From positions 62,001 to 126,000 of the forward strand of contig JAGKQI010000057.1 of assembly GCA_018806915.1 (NCBI GenBank): a stretch of DNA of 64,000 nucleotides. The letters run 5' to 3'. Position 1 is the first letter of the stretch. Every line of letters begins with the position of its first letter. A model generated the notes under the pieces. It had not been told where the DNA came from. It saw nothing but the letters and a program-made list of their open reading frames with translations, and did not search any database. A program made the position numbers and the translations under genes. Positions 23,427 to 31,287 of the stretch are shown here, in pieces. The DNA comes from Phytophthora colocasiae (taxonomy: Eukaryota > Oomycota > Peronosporomycetes > Peronosporales > Peronosporaceae).

Positions 23427-24125
23427 CTACGAGCTCTTACTCGAATCGTCCGGGCCCTGGAACGCGCTCGTGACATAGCCCAGACCCGATGACACAGCCC
23501 CTGTGGCGCGCTCCATCAGCGTCGGTTCCGCCGGCTTCATCTTGTCGGAGGCCTCGGACGCCTTGTTGGAGATGCTGTCGGCAGCGGACGAGGCCTGATC
23601 CGCCATCGACTTCTGGTACGTCGCGAACTGGTTCTGAAGCGACTCGAAGCCGTGGAACGTCGAGTCTCGAGTGGAACTGACGAGCGACGAGATCGAGTCC
23701 TGCCACGACGATGCCGTCTTGGAGCCGCTGTCCTTGGCGTTGTCGACGCCCGAATTGATAGAGTCGCGAAGGCGCTGGTCGTAGTCCTGAGCCGACTTGG
23801 CCAGGTCGTCCAGCGCTGAACCGGCCTGATCCATGGAGCGTTTGGCAGCGTCGACGACCTGGTCGGACGCGTGGTTGCCGCTTTGGCGGACATCTTCACT
23901 CGAGCGCTTGAACTGATCCACGGACTCTCTGGCTCGGTCCATGGCCGTTTGGAAGTAGGACGTGGCTGTCTCCTTGGAGGATTTGTGCGAGTTGTCGTAG
24001 TCGGAGAACTTGCTCTTGAGTGAGTCGAGGTAGTTCGAGGCTTCGTTGGCGCCGTTCTTCATCATGTCTTGCAGCTTGGAGAATTCCTGCTGGGAGGTGC
24101 TGTTGGTGTTGTCGGAGATGGCCAT
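23427..24125 (-). CDS. LEA/apolipoprotein-like protein, array copy 11 (array edge)
   Basis: Intact 232-aa copy, but similarity to the other units stops at about 24248, only 123 bp upstream of the ATG. The initiator block (24172-24187) is kept, while the CCAAT box and the rest of the common upstream region are replaced by diverged sequence. That sequence still shows traces of homology (GGCTGCAATGGGATCAGTGAGAAA). Its regulation may therefore differ from copies 1-10. Confidence 0.85.
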   Translation of the reverse strand: MAISDNTNSTSQQEFSKLQDMMKNGANEASNYLDSLKSKFSDYDNSHKSSKETATSYFQTAMDRARESVDQFKRSSEDVRQSGNHASDQVVDAAKRSMDQAGSALDDLAKSAQDYDQRLRDSINSGVDNAKDSGSKTASSWQDSISSLVSSTRDSTFHGFESLQNQFATYQKSMADQASSAADSISNKASEASDKMKPAEPTLMERATGAVSSGLGYVTSAFQGPDDSSKSS

Positions 24126-24248
24126 GGTGGTGGTTGGTTGGGTGTCGGTTTGGTCTTGTGCTCGTGCGAGTAAATGTTGGAATGGAGTCTGGAGTCCGAG
24201 CGTCGAGCACAGGATACTACTACATTTCGCATTCGGCCGCCTTCCACT

Positions 24249-24544
24249 AGACGTCGCCTTCTTTTTAATGGCTGCAATGGGATCAGTGAGAAATACGTTA
24301 CTGTTGAAACAATAGGGACATGAGTCGATTCGTCCATGCAGCCTTCTGGTGGACGCTTTACGGGCAGGGCAGATTCGATGCTATTCTGCTGGAACTTCTG
24401 TCGAGCTCAATTTCACTGCCTGTTCACGTTGAAGATTTGCTCCAAATCCTAACCGCTTACCAAAGTGGTCATTTTCGTTTCTTCCGCCCAGTACACAGAC
24501 TGAATTGAAACACATGACGAGTATCATTGACCCTCGAGCGTTCG
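24249..24544. other. Diverged junction between the array and the inverted copy
   Basis: About 300 bp of largely unique DNA between the head-to-head genes. The first 50 bp are a diverged version of the array promoter. No gene is seen. Confidence 0.5.
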
Positions 24545-24870
24545 CCATTGCTATAGAACTCACCACCCAGCTATCGAGCGACGGCGCATTCGTCGACGAC
24601 CACCAACGCGATGTCTGGAGCGACGACTATGCGCAGATTTCGGGCAACGACAGAGGGGATGACTCCTTCACGCTCAACAGTCAAGGCGCTCAGGTGTTCC
24701 GTGAGGCGATCCCAGACAGCGTCGACATCGACACGTCGACTGCAGGTTTGAGTTCTAATACAAGTGATTCCAGTACACGGCACACCCTAAAGCCGTGTTT
24801 GAGCTGGTGGTCGCTGATTGAGCACATGGTGGACGTGTCGAGGGAGGACTTGCTAGCGATGGGCTGGTAA
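24514..24870 (+). pseudogene. Open fragment homologous to the array spacer
   Basis: A 118-codon open frame with an ATG at 24514, the inverted and diverged counterpart of the spacer fragment at 1750-2070. The frame agrees with the array version from FVDDHQRDVWSDD onward. It ends LLAMGW, then TAA inside GGTAAGTAAG, a likely splice donor. Relative to the array it has a 5-bp difference near 24584 and an AGAGG for GGGG change near 24654. The matching frame across diverged copies hints at past coding. I do not recognise the protein. Confidence 0.35.
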
Positions 24871-25507
24871 GTAAGTCTCCGGAAGGCTGCATCTATAATC
24901 TATAACAGTGAAGAAAGTTTATAAAACATTAGTTCTAATAGTATTTTATTTCTTTGAGAAGAAAACGATTCGAGTCGGAGGAAGTGGTGCCGGTATCATT
25001 CCTGTTTACTTTTAAGGACAACTTCGCTGCATAACTTCGCTGCAGCTATATTGTCGCGCACTTGGGTAGGATTTGTCTCAACTTCAACAAGGACAGCCAA
25101 TCACAAGGCGATATGGACGTCTGGTCCGACGTGTGGACATCTACGGCAACGAATTTCTCAGTGATACAATCTCATTGCAGCCACCAAAAGAATAGATGGC
25201 TGCCCTGCAGTGGAAGGCGGCCGAATGCGAAATGTAGTAGTATCCTGTGCTCGACGCTCGGACTCCAGACTCCATTCCAACATTTACTCGCACGAGCACA
25301 AGACCAAACCGACACCCAACCAACCACCACCATGGCCATCTCCGACAACACCAACAGCACCTCCCAGCAGGAATTCTCCAAGCTGCAAGACATGATGAAG
25401 AACGGCGCCAACGAAGCCTCGAACTACCTCGACTCACTCAAGAGCAAGTTCTCCGACTACGACAACTCGCACAAATCCTCCAAGGAGACAGCCACGTCCT
25501 ACTTCCA
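24545..25507 (+). repeat. Inverted segment of the array unit
   Basis: This is the reverse complement of the spacer, promoter and first 58 codons of the array gene. From about 24893 to 25507 I see no difference from the array units apart from a 10-12-bp deletion at the left end of that stretch. To the left, and in the rest of the gene to the right, the similarity is clearly lower. Confidence 0.85.
25270..25285 (+). promoter_or_regulatory. Oomycete initiator of the inverted LEA-like copy
   Basis: CTCCATTCCAACATTT, with the predicted start at A25274, 58 nt before the ATG. A CCAAT box is at 25095-25101. Confidence 0.55.
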
Positions 25508-26051
25508 GTCCGCCATGGACCGAGCAAGATCCTCCGTGGATGAGTTTAGGAAGTCAGGAGAAGACATCAAGAACGATAGCAGCACTGCGTCCAACACCTT
25601 AATGGACGCTGCCAAACGCTCCATGGAACAAGTAGGGCTAGCGCTGGACAACTTAGGCAAATCCGCCCAATCATACGACCAACACGTCCATGACTCCATC
25701 AACTCGCACGTGGATGACGCCAAAGACAGCGGCTCTAAGACGCTGTCGTCGTGGCAGGACTCGATCTCGTCACTCGTCAGTTCAACTAGAGACTCCACTT
25801 TCCACGGCTTCGAGTCGCTCCAGAACCAGTTCGCAGCGTACCAGAAGTCGATGGCGGAACAGGCTTCCGCCGCAGCCGATGGGATCTCGCACAAGGCGTC
25901 GGATGTGTCCGACAAACTCAAACCGGAGACCACCGAACCGCCGACGCTGATGGGTCGAGCCACTGAAGCTGTGTCGTCAGGTCTGGACTACGTCACTGGA
26001 GCGTTCCAGGGTGATTCGAGTGACAAGACGCCTGGGACCAAGAGCTCGTAG
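25332..26051 (+). CDS. LEA/apolipoprotein-like protein, inverted diverged copy 12
   Basis: A 239-aa intronless paralogue of the array protein on the opposite strand, head to head with copy 11. Residues 1-58 are the same as the array copies. From about residue 60 the protein is diverged (for example RSSVDEFRKSGEDIKND), though collinear, and the C-terminus is longer (KPETTEPPTL, then DKTPGTKSS). Composition is the same: no cysteine, no signal peptide, helical Ser/Ala/Asp/Lys repeats. The start is fixed by the conserved CCACCACCATGG context and the initiator 58 nt upstream. Its 3' half probably represents the older pre-amplification state, while the 5' half has been overwritten by an array sequence. 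Confidence 0.88.
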   Translation: MAISDNTNSTSQQEFSKLQDMMKNGANEASNYLDSLKSKFSDYDNSHKSSKETATSYFQSAMDRARSSVDEFRKSGEDIKNDSSTASNTLMDAAKRSMEQVGLALDNLGKSAQSYDQHVHDSINSHVDDAKDSGSKTLSSWQDSISSLVSSTRDSTFHGFESLQNQFAAYQKSMAEQASAAADGISHKASDVSDKLKPETTEPPTLMGRATEAVSSGLDYVTGAFQGDSSDKTPGTKSS

Positions 26052-26462
26052 ACGTAAGTAGAAAGAGAGGAACGCAGGCTGCATTATCGACACGTCTTCA
26101 TCAGTTCTTAAAACACAAATCTAATCCTTCCCATTTGCACTAGACATTATCTATCATCATTCCGAGGAGAAGAAAGATTGAGAAAAGATGCCAACCCCCT
26201 TCGCATCGGTAAAGAAGCCTAACGAATGCAAGTTTCAGCCTGCCGTTGTCATCGTACATCAAACGTGATACAATTGTCACGTCCTTCCACCCACCACTTC
26301 ACTGGGACGAGGTGAGTGCAAGAAATTCGCGACCAACACGTGGAAAACTCTGCAGACCTAACGGTAGCATCTTCACCACCTTTCACAAGGTCTCTCATTG
26401 TGCGATTTACCACTTGAAGAACGCATCACATCGACCAAGAAGAACTCAAAAGCGGACACTAA
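26052..26462. other. Intergenic region and promoter of the 473-aa LEA-like gene
   Basis: This contains the 3' end of copy 12 and the upstream region of the next gene. An initiator is at 26393-26408. No other gene is seen. Confidence 0.5.
26393..26408 (+). promoter_or_regulatory. Oomycete initiator of the 473-aa LEA-like gene
   Basis: TCTCATTGTGCGATTT fits the Inr-FPR composite well. The predicted start is A26397, 66 nt before the ATG. Confidence 0.55.
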
Positions 26463-27946
26463 ATGGCCGATCTACAAAGCAAGATGAACGCCCACCAAGA
26501 CGACATCAATCGCGCCAAGGAGCAGATCCACGAGACCACCCAGAAGGCCGACGCCTACATAACCGATGTGCGTTCGTCACGACACTAGCTTGATATGAAA
26601 TACAATGTCTAACTAATTGCGTTTTGCAGCTGACAAAGCGTGTCGAAGAGTACGAGAAGGAGCACTCGAACTTTGAGCCGGCAGGGCAATACCTCAAGTC
26701 GGCTTTAGATGCATCGCGATCGGCAACGCAAAAGCTGAAGACCCAGGGCCAGGACCTCTCGGAGCGATCGGTGCCCGTGGCAATCGACGGCATGCACCAA
26801 GTCCGTGAGTCACTTGACGAGCTTCAGCAGCAAGCGATCAAGTACGACAAGAAGTACACCGGCTCCCGTGGCCAACACGCCGTAGATACGTTGCAGCACT
26901 GGGTGAACTCTGGCCGTCAGCGAGCGACCGACGCCATGGAGATGACCAACGAGCAGTTGATGAATCTTCGTGACGCCATCGGGAACGTGGCTGGCCAAGC
27001 CTCGCACGGCGCGCAGGTTGCGGTGGGTGAGGCTGTACGTGCTGCCGAATTCGGTGACGAGAAGCTCGGAGTGAGCAGCAAGGCTGGTGGAGTTGTTCAG
27101 AAGGTGCGCGACCTGGACGCGCGCTTGGGCGTGACGGCCACGGCCGCCAAGGTGGACACGAAGATCACTGGGGGACTTGGCTGCAAGGTGGCGTCGACTA
27201 CCGTTGACATGGTGACTGAGAGTGTGACCTACATCTCGGAGACGCTGCACAACGCGAAACTCGCAGCTCAGCACTCCGAGACGGCTCAAAGTGTTGAGGC
27301 GAAGGGTGCTACAGTCACTGGAGCTGCTGCAGCCAAAAAGAATGAGGTGCAATCCACTTTCAATGAGGCTGTCGAGAAGGCCAAGGAGAAGACTGGTATG
27401 GCGACCGAGACGGCCCAGAAGAAGGCAGGTGAAGTGAAGGACACGACGGCGGAGAAGGCAGAGGAAGCAAAGGAAATGGCCAAGGACAAGGCTGAAATGA
27501 CAAAGGAAAAAGCCGGTGAAGCGACCGAGATGACAAAGGATAAGGCTCAGCAGACCAAGGAGGCAGCTAAAGACCACGCTGGTATGATGAAAGACAAGAT
27601 CCAAGAGAAGGCTGGCGAGACCAAGGAGCAGTCGAAAGGAGTTGTGGATCAAGCCATGGGCAAGGCTGGGGAGCTGAAGGAAAAAGGGAAGGAACAACTA
27701 GCGACGGCCAAAAGCAAAGTGGAGTCGAAAACGATGAAATCAAAGGAGCCAGCTACGACCCAAGAGGAGACCACCACGGAAAAACTTCTGGAAGGTGCCA
27801 AACAGACTGGCGCAAAGGCGTCAGAGGCAGCCAAGACAGCGGCGGGCACAGCGAAGAAGAATGGGAAGCACGCAAAGGAGGGCGTCAGTGATGATACGCC
27901 TGGATTCCAGCAAGCCCAACAGCACGCCAAAAAGAGTTCCAAGTGA
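26463..27946 (+). CDS. LEA-like protein with group-3-type lysine/alanine repeats
   Basis: Two exons, 26463-26567 and 26630-27946. The 62-bp intron has donor GTGCGT, branch CTAACTAAT and acceptor TTGCAG, in phase 0. The protein is 473 aa. Residues 1-260 are helical and resemble the array protein in style. Residues about 265-395 consist of 11-residue-type repeats such as AEKAEEAKEMAKDKAEMTKE and TKDKAQQTKEAAKDHAG, the hallmark of group-3 LEA proteins. The tail is Lys/Ala/Thr rich. No signal peptide, membrane segment or cysteine-based motif stands out (one Cys near residue 220). Such proteins are disordered in water and fold to helices on drying, shielding membranes or enzymes; the role here is inferred. 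Its place beside twelve shorter LEA-like genes suggests a stress-protein locus. Confidence 0.88.
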
Positions 27947-28169
27947 ATGGCGGCCGAATATGACGATCGTTCGCGTTCAAGTGGCGTGTCGTCTCAGCCG
28001 ATCGGGTCGATCACCTTCATCACATTGCATATCTAAGTAGTTTTCTTGTCGTTGACATGAATGCACACTCACTATTTCACGTGGCTTTTGGGATTTAAAA
28101 TCTGTACATGTACATGTTACCAAAGCTTCAGTTTAGCCACTTCCATCACCAAACGTAAGACTTGCGAGT

Positions 28170-30356
28170 CTAGAAGTCAAACGGGTTGAACGATTTATTG
28201 GCCAGTGGTTGGGAAGGTTGCTGCTGGGCCTGAAGACTGTCGAAGGGGTTTGCTGAAGCAGGAGTTGAGACAGAAGCCTGTTAACAGCACATGCAGTTAG
28301 TAGCGGATAGCAGATGCGAACATGAGCTAGACGAACCTTCGAGAAGTCCAACATATCAAATGGATCACTCGAACTTGCACCAAATGTGCTGCTGCTTGCG
28401 CTTGACGGACCTGGAAAGGATGTTACCGAAGCGGTCGATTTTGAAAACGAGTTGTTACCTGTGCACGCATGATATGAGCTGTAAGTGGTTGACCTCGAAA
28501 ACTAAAGAGTTGAGGAGTGCATTACCACTCCATTGTTCTGGAACAGGCGATTTTGATGGGGCCTGAGGCAACACTGCAGGCTGCTGGCCTGAGCCACTCA
28601 GGAAGTCATCACTCATCCAAAGATCAGGCTTTGCTACTGATGAGACTGGAACCTCTGAGATATCTAAGCATCAGTGAGTACAAATGTTGATGTACATTTG
28701 TAAAGCACACACTTACCATCCCAAAGATCGATCAAGTCCTTCGCTGGGGTTGCGACAGTGGGCTTCGTCTCCTTCTCTGCATCCTGGTTGCTACTTGAAA
28801 TTTTACTTGCTCGTTGCTGCACGAAGCTAGCAAACGGGTCGTCTTCTTCAACTGCTTGAGGAGCCACTTTTGTCTCAATCTGCGACTCAACTTTCTTCGC
28901 AGCAGCAGACGTGTCCTGCTTTGCACTCGTTGATCCAGTACGGGCGCGCACAAAATCTGCAAATGGATCATCATCGCTCGAGATCTGATTATCGTGGCTG
29001 TGTTGTGTAGACAAGTCGTCATTTAGCCCGAAAGGATCAATGAGATCAATGTCGTCGGATGCCTCATTCTTGGATTTCGTAGAAGACTCATCTTCAACGG
29101 CTTGGTTTCCTGCCACCAATGCATCGTACTTCTTCAAGGCTGCGTGGAGGTCGTCGTTGATAGTCAGATATTTTTCAAGATTCTGTAAAGGTTGTACTTA
29201 GTATCGCTGTAACACATATTGACCGAACCAAGTACGCACCTCATCCTCTTCAGCGACTGCAATTGGGATAGCTCCTTCCATCCTGTGCACAATCTCTCTC
29301 ACTTCCACAGCCAACTCCTCCATGACGCCATGGCTGCTGATCGAAGATGTGTCCTTCTGTGCCTCGTAAAGCATGTCCTCAAACATTTCTAATACGTTCG
29401 TCGCGACACGGTACAACTCAGGTGTTGACAATCCACCCAGTCCACTGCTAGTGTTAGAATAGGATGATGTGTCAATCGTCCCGTGCGCCTGGTTTGATGA
29501 AGTTGCCCGCGAACTCGTTGTCCCATGTAGACCTCGGGACGGCGCATCTGCCGGCGGCGTCAGTACTGGCACCTTGGACTCGTCATACTGCTCGGGGAAC
29601 TTGATACCCTTCTTGCGCATGTTGTGGTACGTGTCAACAAACAATGGGAACTCATGCTAGCAGCAACATCCTTTAGTATTATTGCAATTTGGCCCTGAAA
29701 GCATATCAACTCACCCGCAACGGCAAGAAAGCTTCTCCCCACGCTTGGACCATATCCAGTACACGACTGGCAATCTCCATGCTGTCCCTACCACGCTTGT
29801 TCGCATGTGTCTACCACAACAGCAATAAATCAGTCCATATTACTCTTCAATTCTTAATTGCAACCAAAGACGACGCACCCGGTAGAGCTCTTCCATCTCG
29901 TTCATGAACGGCTCCGAGGCGATTTCCAGGTGCACGAGGTCTCCACAGTTCTTGACAATTGACTCAGTCAGCGTGAGTGCTAATATGACGACACGCGAGG
30001 ATGGATCTCCCAATCGAAGCTTCAGGTACCGGATTGATTCCTTCAGTCTGCAATGACCATCACTCTGTAGTTAGTATCAACTAAATCGACATTAAAACTA
30101 CCGAATGGACATACACAGCGCGGTTGCTGACGTTACTGAGTGCATCTACGACCCTGAGGATGCGGTCCCAGTCTTCATCCGCCTCGTATTCGCTCGTGGC
30201 TTCCATAATCATGTCCGTCATCTTCTTGATGCGTTCCACCTCCGTTGGTGTGTACAGTACAGCCACTGACTTCTGCTGGACGAGCTGGTTGATAGTGGAC
30301 GTGAGCGCGCGCTTACTCGGCATCTTCTTGCGCCAGGCCTGCATCTTGGCGTCCAT
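28170..30356 (-). CDS. VHS-GAT endosomal adaptor (TOM1-like)
   Basis: Eight exons: 30356-30115, 30047-29879, 29810-29715, 29656-29240, 29182-28717, 28663-28526, 28458-28337 and 28277-28170; the sum is 585 aa in a consistent phase. Residues about 25-185 form a VHS domain (EDWDRILRVVDALSNVSNRA, then the KESIRYLKLRLGDPSSRVV helix). Residues about 246-330 are a GAT three-helix bundle (LYRVATNVLEMFEDML, then LEKYLTINDDLHAALKKYDAL). The tail has clathrin/adaptor-type linear motifs: LIDLWD, DPFADF, DPFASF, SDPFDM, ANPFDSL and a final FNPFDF. TOM1-type proteins bind ubiquitinated cargo and clathrin on early endosomes, so the product likely feeds the ESCRT pathway. The start is the first ATG after a TCATTCC initiator; in-frame ATGs at residues 5 and 12 are alternatives. 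The exon-6 acceptor is ambiguous by 9 nt. Confidence 0.87.
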
Positions 30357-30410
30357 TTGCGCGTCGTTCAGGTACGCAGCGAGCAGGTACGTGGCGTGGT
30401 GCGCTGCTGC

Positions 30411-30417
30411 GGAATGA
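30411..30417 (-). promoter_or_regulatory. Oomycete initiator of the VHS-GAT gene
   Basis: On the minus strand TCTCATTCCGCA contains a perfect TCATTCC core. The predicted start at 30415 is 59 nt before the ATG at 30356. Confidence 0.55.
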
Positions 30418-30548
30418 GAGTGAATGTAGCCGAGCTTCGAGGATGTGATGTCTTCTGATTGGTAGTTTTCTTTCCGCCGATTTGCCCAATCAAAATATAT
30501 TAATGTTTCAACCAATGAGAATAGTGGATTCGTCTCACTTCAAAGATC

Positions 30549-30690
30549 TACACCTTTGCCCGTCCAATCTGGGAATAGTCTCAAGCAAAGTGGTACCGTC
30601 ATATTTACCTTATCGCAAATATCACACTACTACTCGCTAAACATCAATGAATCAGGGAATGCTTGCAGTCAAGCAGGGACTCGCAAGGTG
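30549..30690 (+). repeat. Left arm of a perfect 142-bp inverted repeat
   Basis: Identical, base by base, to the reverse complement of 31072-31213. It ends exactly one base before the ATG of the small gene. It contains GTCCAATCTGG (CCAAT). Outside both arms a shorter match (CCACTATTCTC) continues after a 15-bp length difference. Confidence 0.95.
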
Positions 30691-31054
30691 ATGAGCTGCC
30701 GGTCAAAACTTGCTGCCTGCTTGCCACGCGCAAAGGAGCCCGCCTTCGCGCCCAAACCTGCCGCCTTCGCGCCTGAATGATCTCGTTTTGCTACGCCTCG
30801 CCCCGTATTCACTGAAGGCTCACATTAAGGAGCGTTTGGCTTTGGATCGTGCCGAGATTTGTGACCGCAGTAACATGGTGGACGAGGATGGCAACCCCCT
30901 GACCATCAAGGAGCGCACGATGCGCTTCCTGGAGCGAGCTGCTCATGCCAGCATGAAGTTCATCACGCCAACGTTGGTCACCAAGATGGAGCTTCACGCC
31001 CGTGACGCAGTGAACGCGGCGGAGGTGATGAAAGACATGGTCTACGGCGCGTAG
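30691..31054 (+). pseudogene. Small gene between inverted repeats, frameshifted
   Basis: The ATG at 30691 reads 29 codons (MSCRSKLAAC to AAFAPE) and stops at 30780. The other frame, open from 30710, continues as a convincing protein (LAPYSLKAHIKERLALDRAE to AEVMKDMVYGA) ending at 31054. A single extra base near 30775-30778 would explain the break, so this is either a damaged gene of about 120 codons or a sequencing error. I do not recognise the family: no signal peptide, membrane segment or cysteine pairs, mostly helical and charged. It lies entirely between the two 142-bp arms, with its ATG touching the left arm and its stop 17 bp from the right arm. Confidence 0.6.
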
Positions 31055-31071
31055 GCGATGCACAAGCCAGA

Positions 31072-31213
31072 CACCTTGCGAGTCCCTGCTTGACTGCAAG
31101 CATTCCCTGATTCATTGATGTTTAGCGAGTAGTAGTGTGATATTTGCGATAAGGTAAATATGACGGTACCACTTTGCTTGAGACTATTCCCAGATTGGAC
31201 GGGCAAAGGTGTA
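31072..31213 (-). repeat. Right arm of the 142-bp inverted repeat
   Basis: Reverse complement of 30549-30690 with no mismatch seen. It ends 18 bp before the HECT-gene initiator at 31232. Confidence 0.95.
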
Positions 31214-31231
31214 TACACTCCACTATTCTCG

Positions 31232-31247
31232 AGTCATTTGCCAATTG
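31232..31247 (+). promoter_or_regulatory. Oomycete initiator of the HECT gene
   Basis: AGTCATTTGCCAATTG resembles the Inr-FPR composite. The predicted start A31236 is 52 nt before the ATG. Confidence 0.5.
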
Positions 31248-31287
31248 GCCAAGAGAAGAGGGTGAAGAACACTTGGGACTGAAGAAG

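Larger units (their letters stand above)
565..24248 (-). repeat. Tandem array of 11 LEA-like gene copies, unit about 2285 bp
   Basis: The gene 3' ends fall at 580, 2865, 5150, 7435, 9719, 12000, 14284, 16569, 18855, 21141 and 23427, so the unit is 2281-2286 bp. Each unit is a 699-bp coding region plus a spacer of about 1.59 kb, and units are almost identical even in the spacer. The left edge lies inside the 3' flank of copy 1 (about 565). The right edge lies in the promoter of copy 11 (about 24248), so there are eleven genes but ten full spacers. Shared variants are distributed as a mosaic: a Gly-Ala-Gly versus Gly-Ala-Ala-type silent change near codon 143, CCCTC versus CCTC in the spacer, and A-run lengths. 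This pattern is expected of unequal crossing-over and gene conversion. Confidence 0.97.

Noticed and set aside
26810..27697. Long minus-strand frame opposite the LEA-like gene (295 codons)
   Set aside because: Leu/His-rich mirror of Lys/Glu/Ala repeat codons, a usual antisense artefact of repetitive GC-rich coding DNA.
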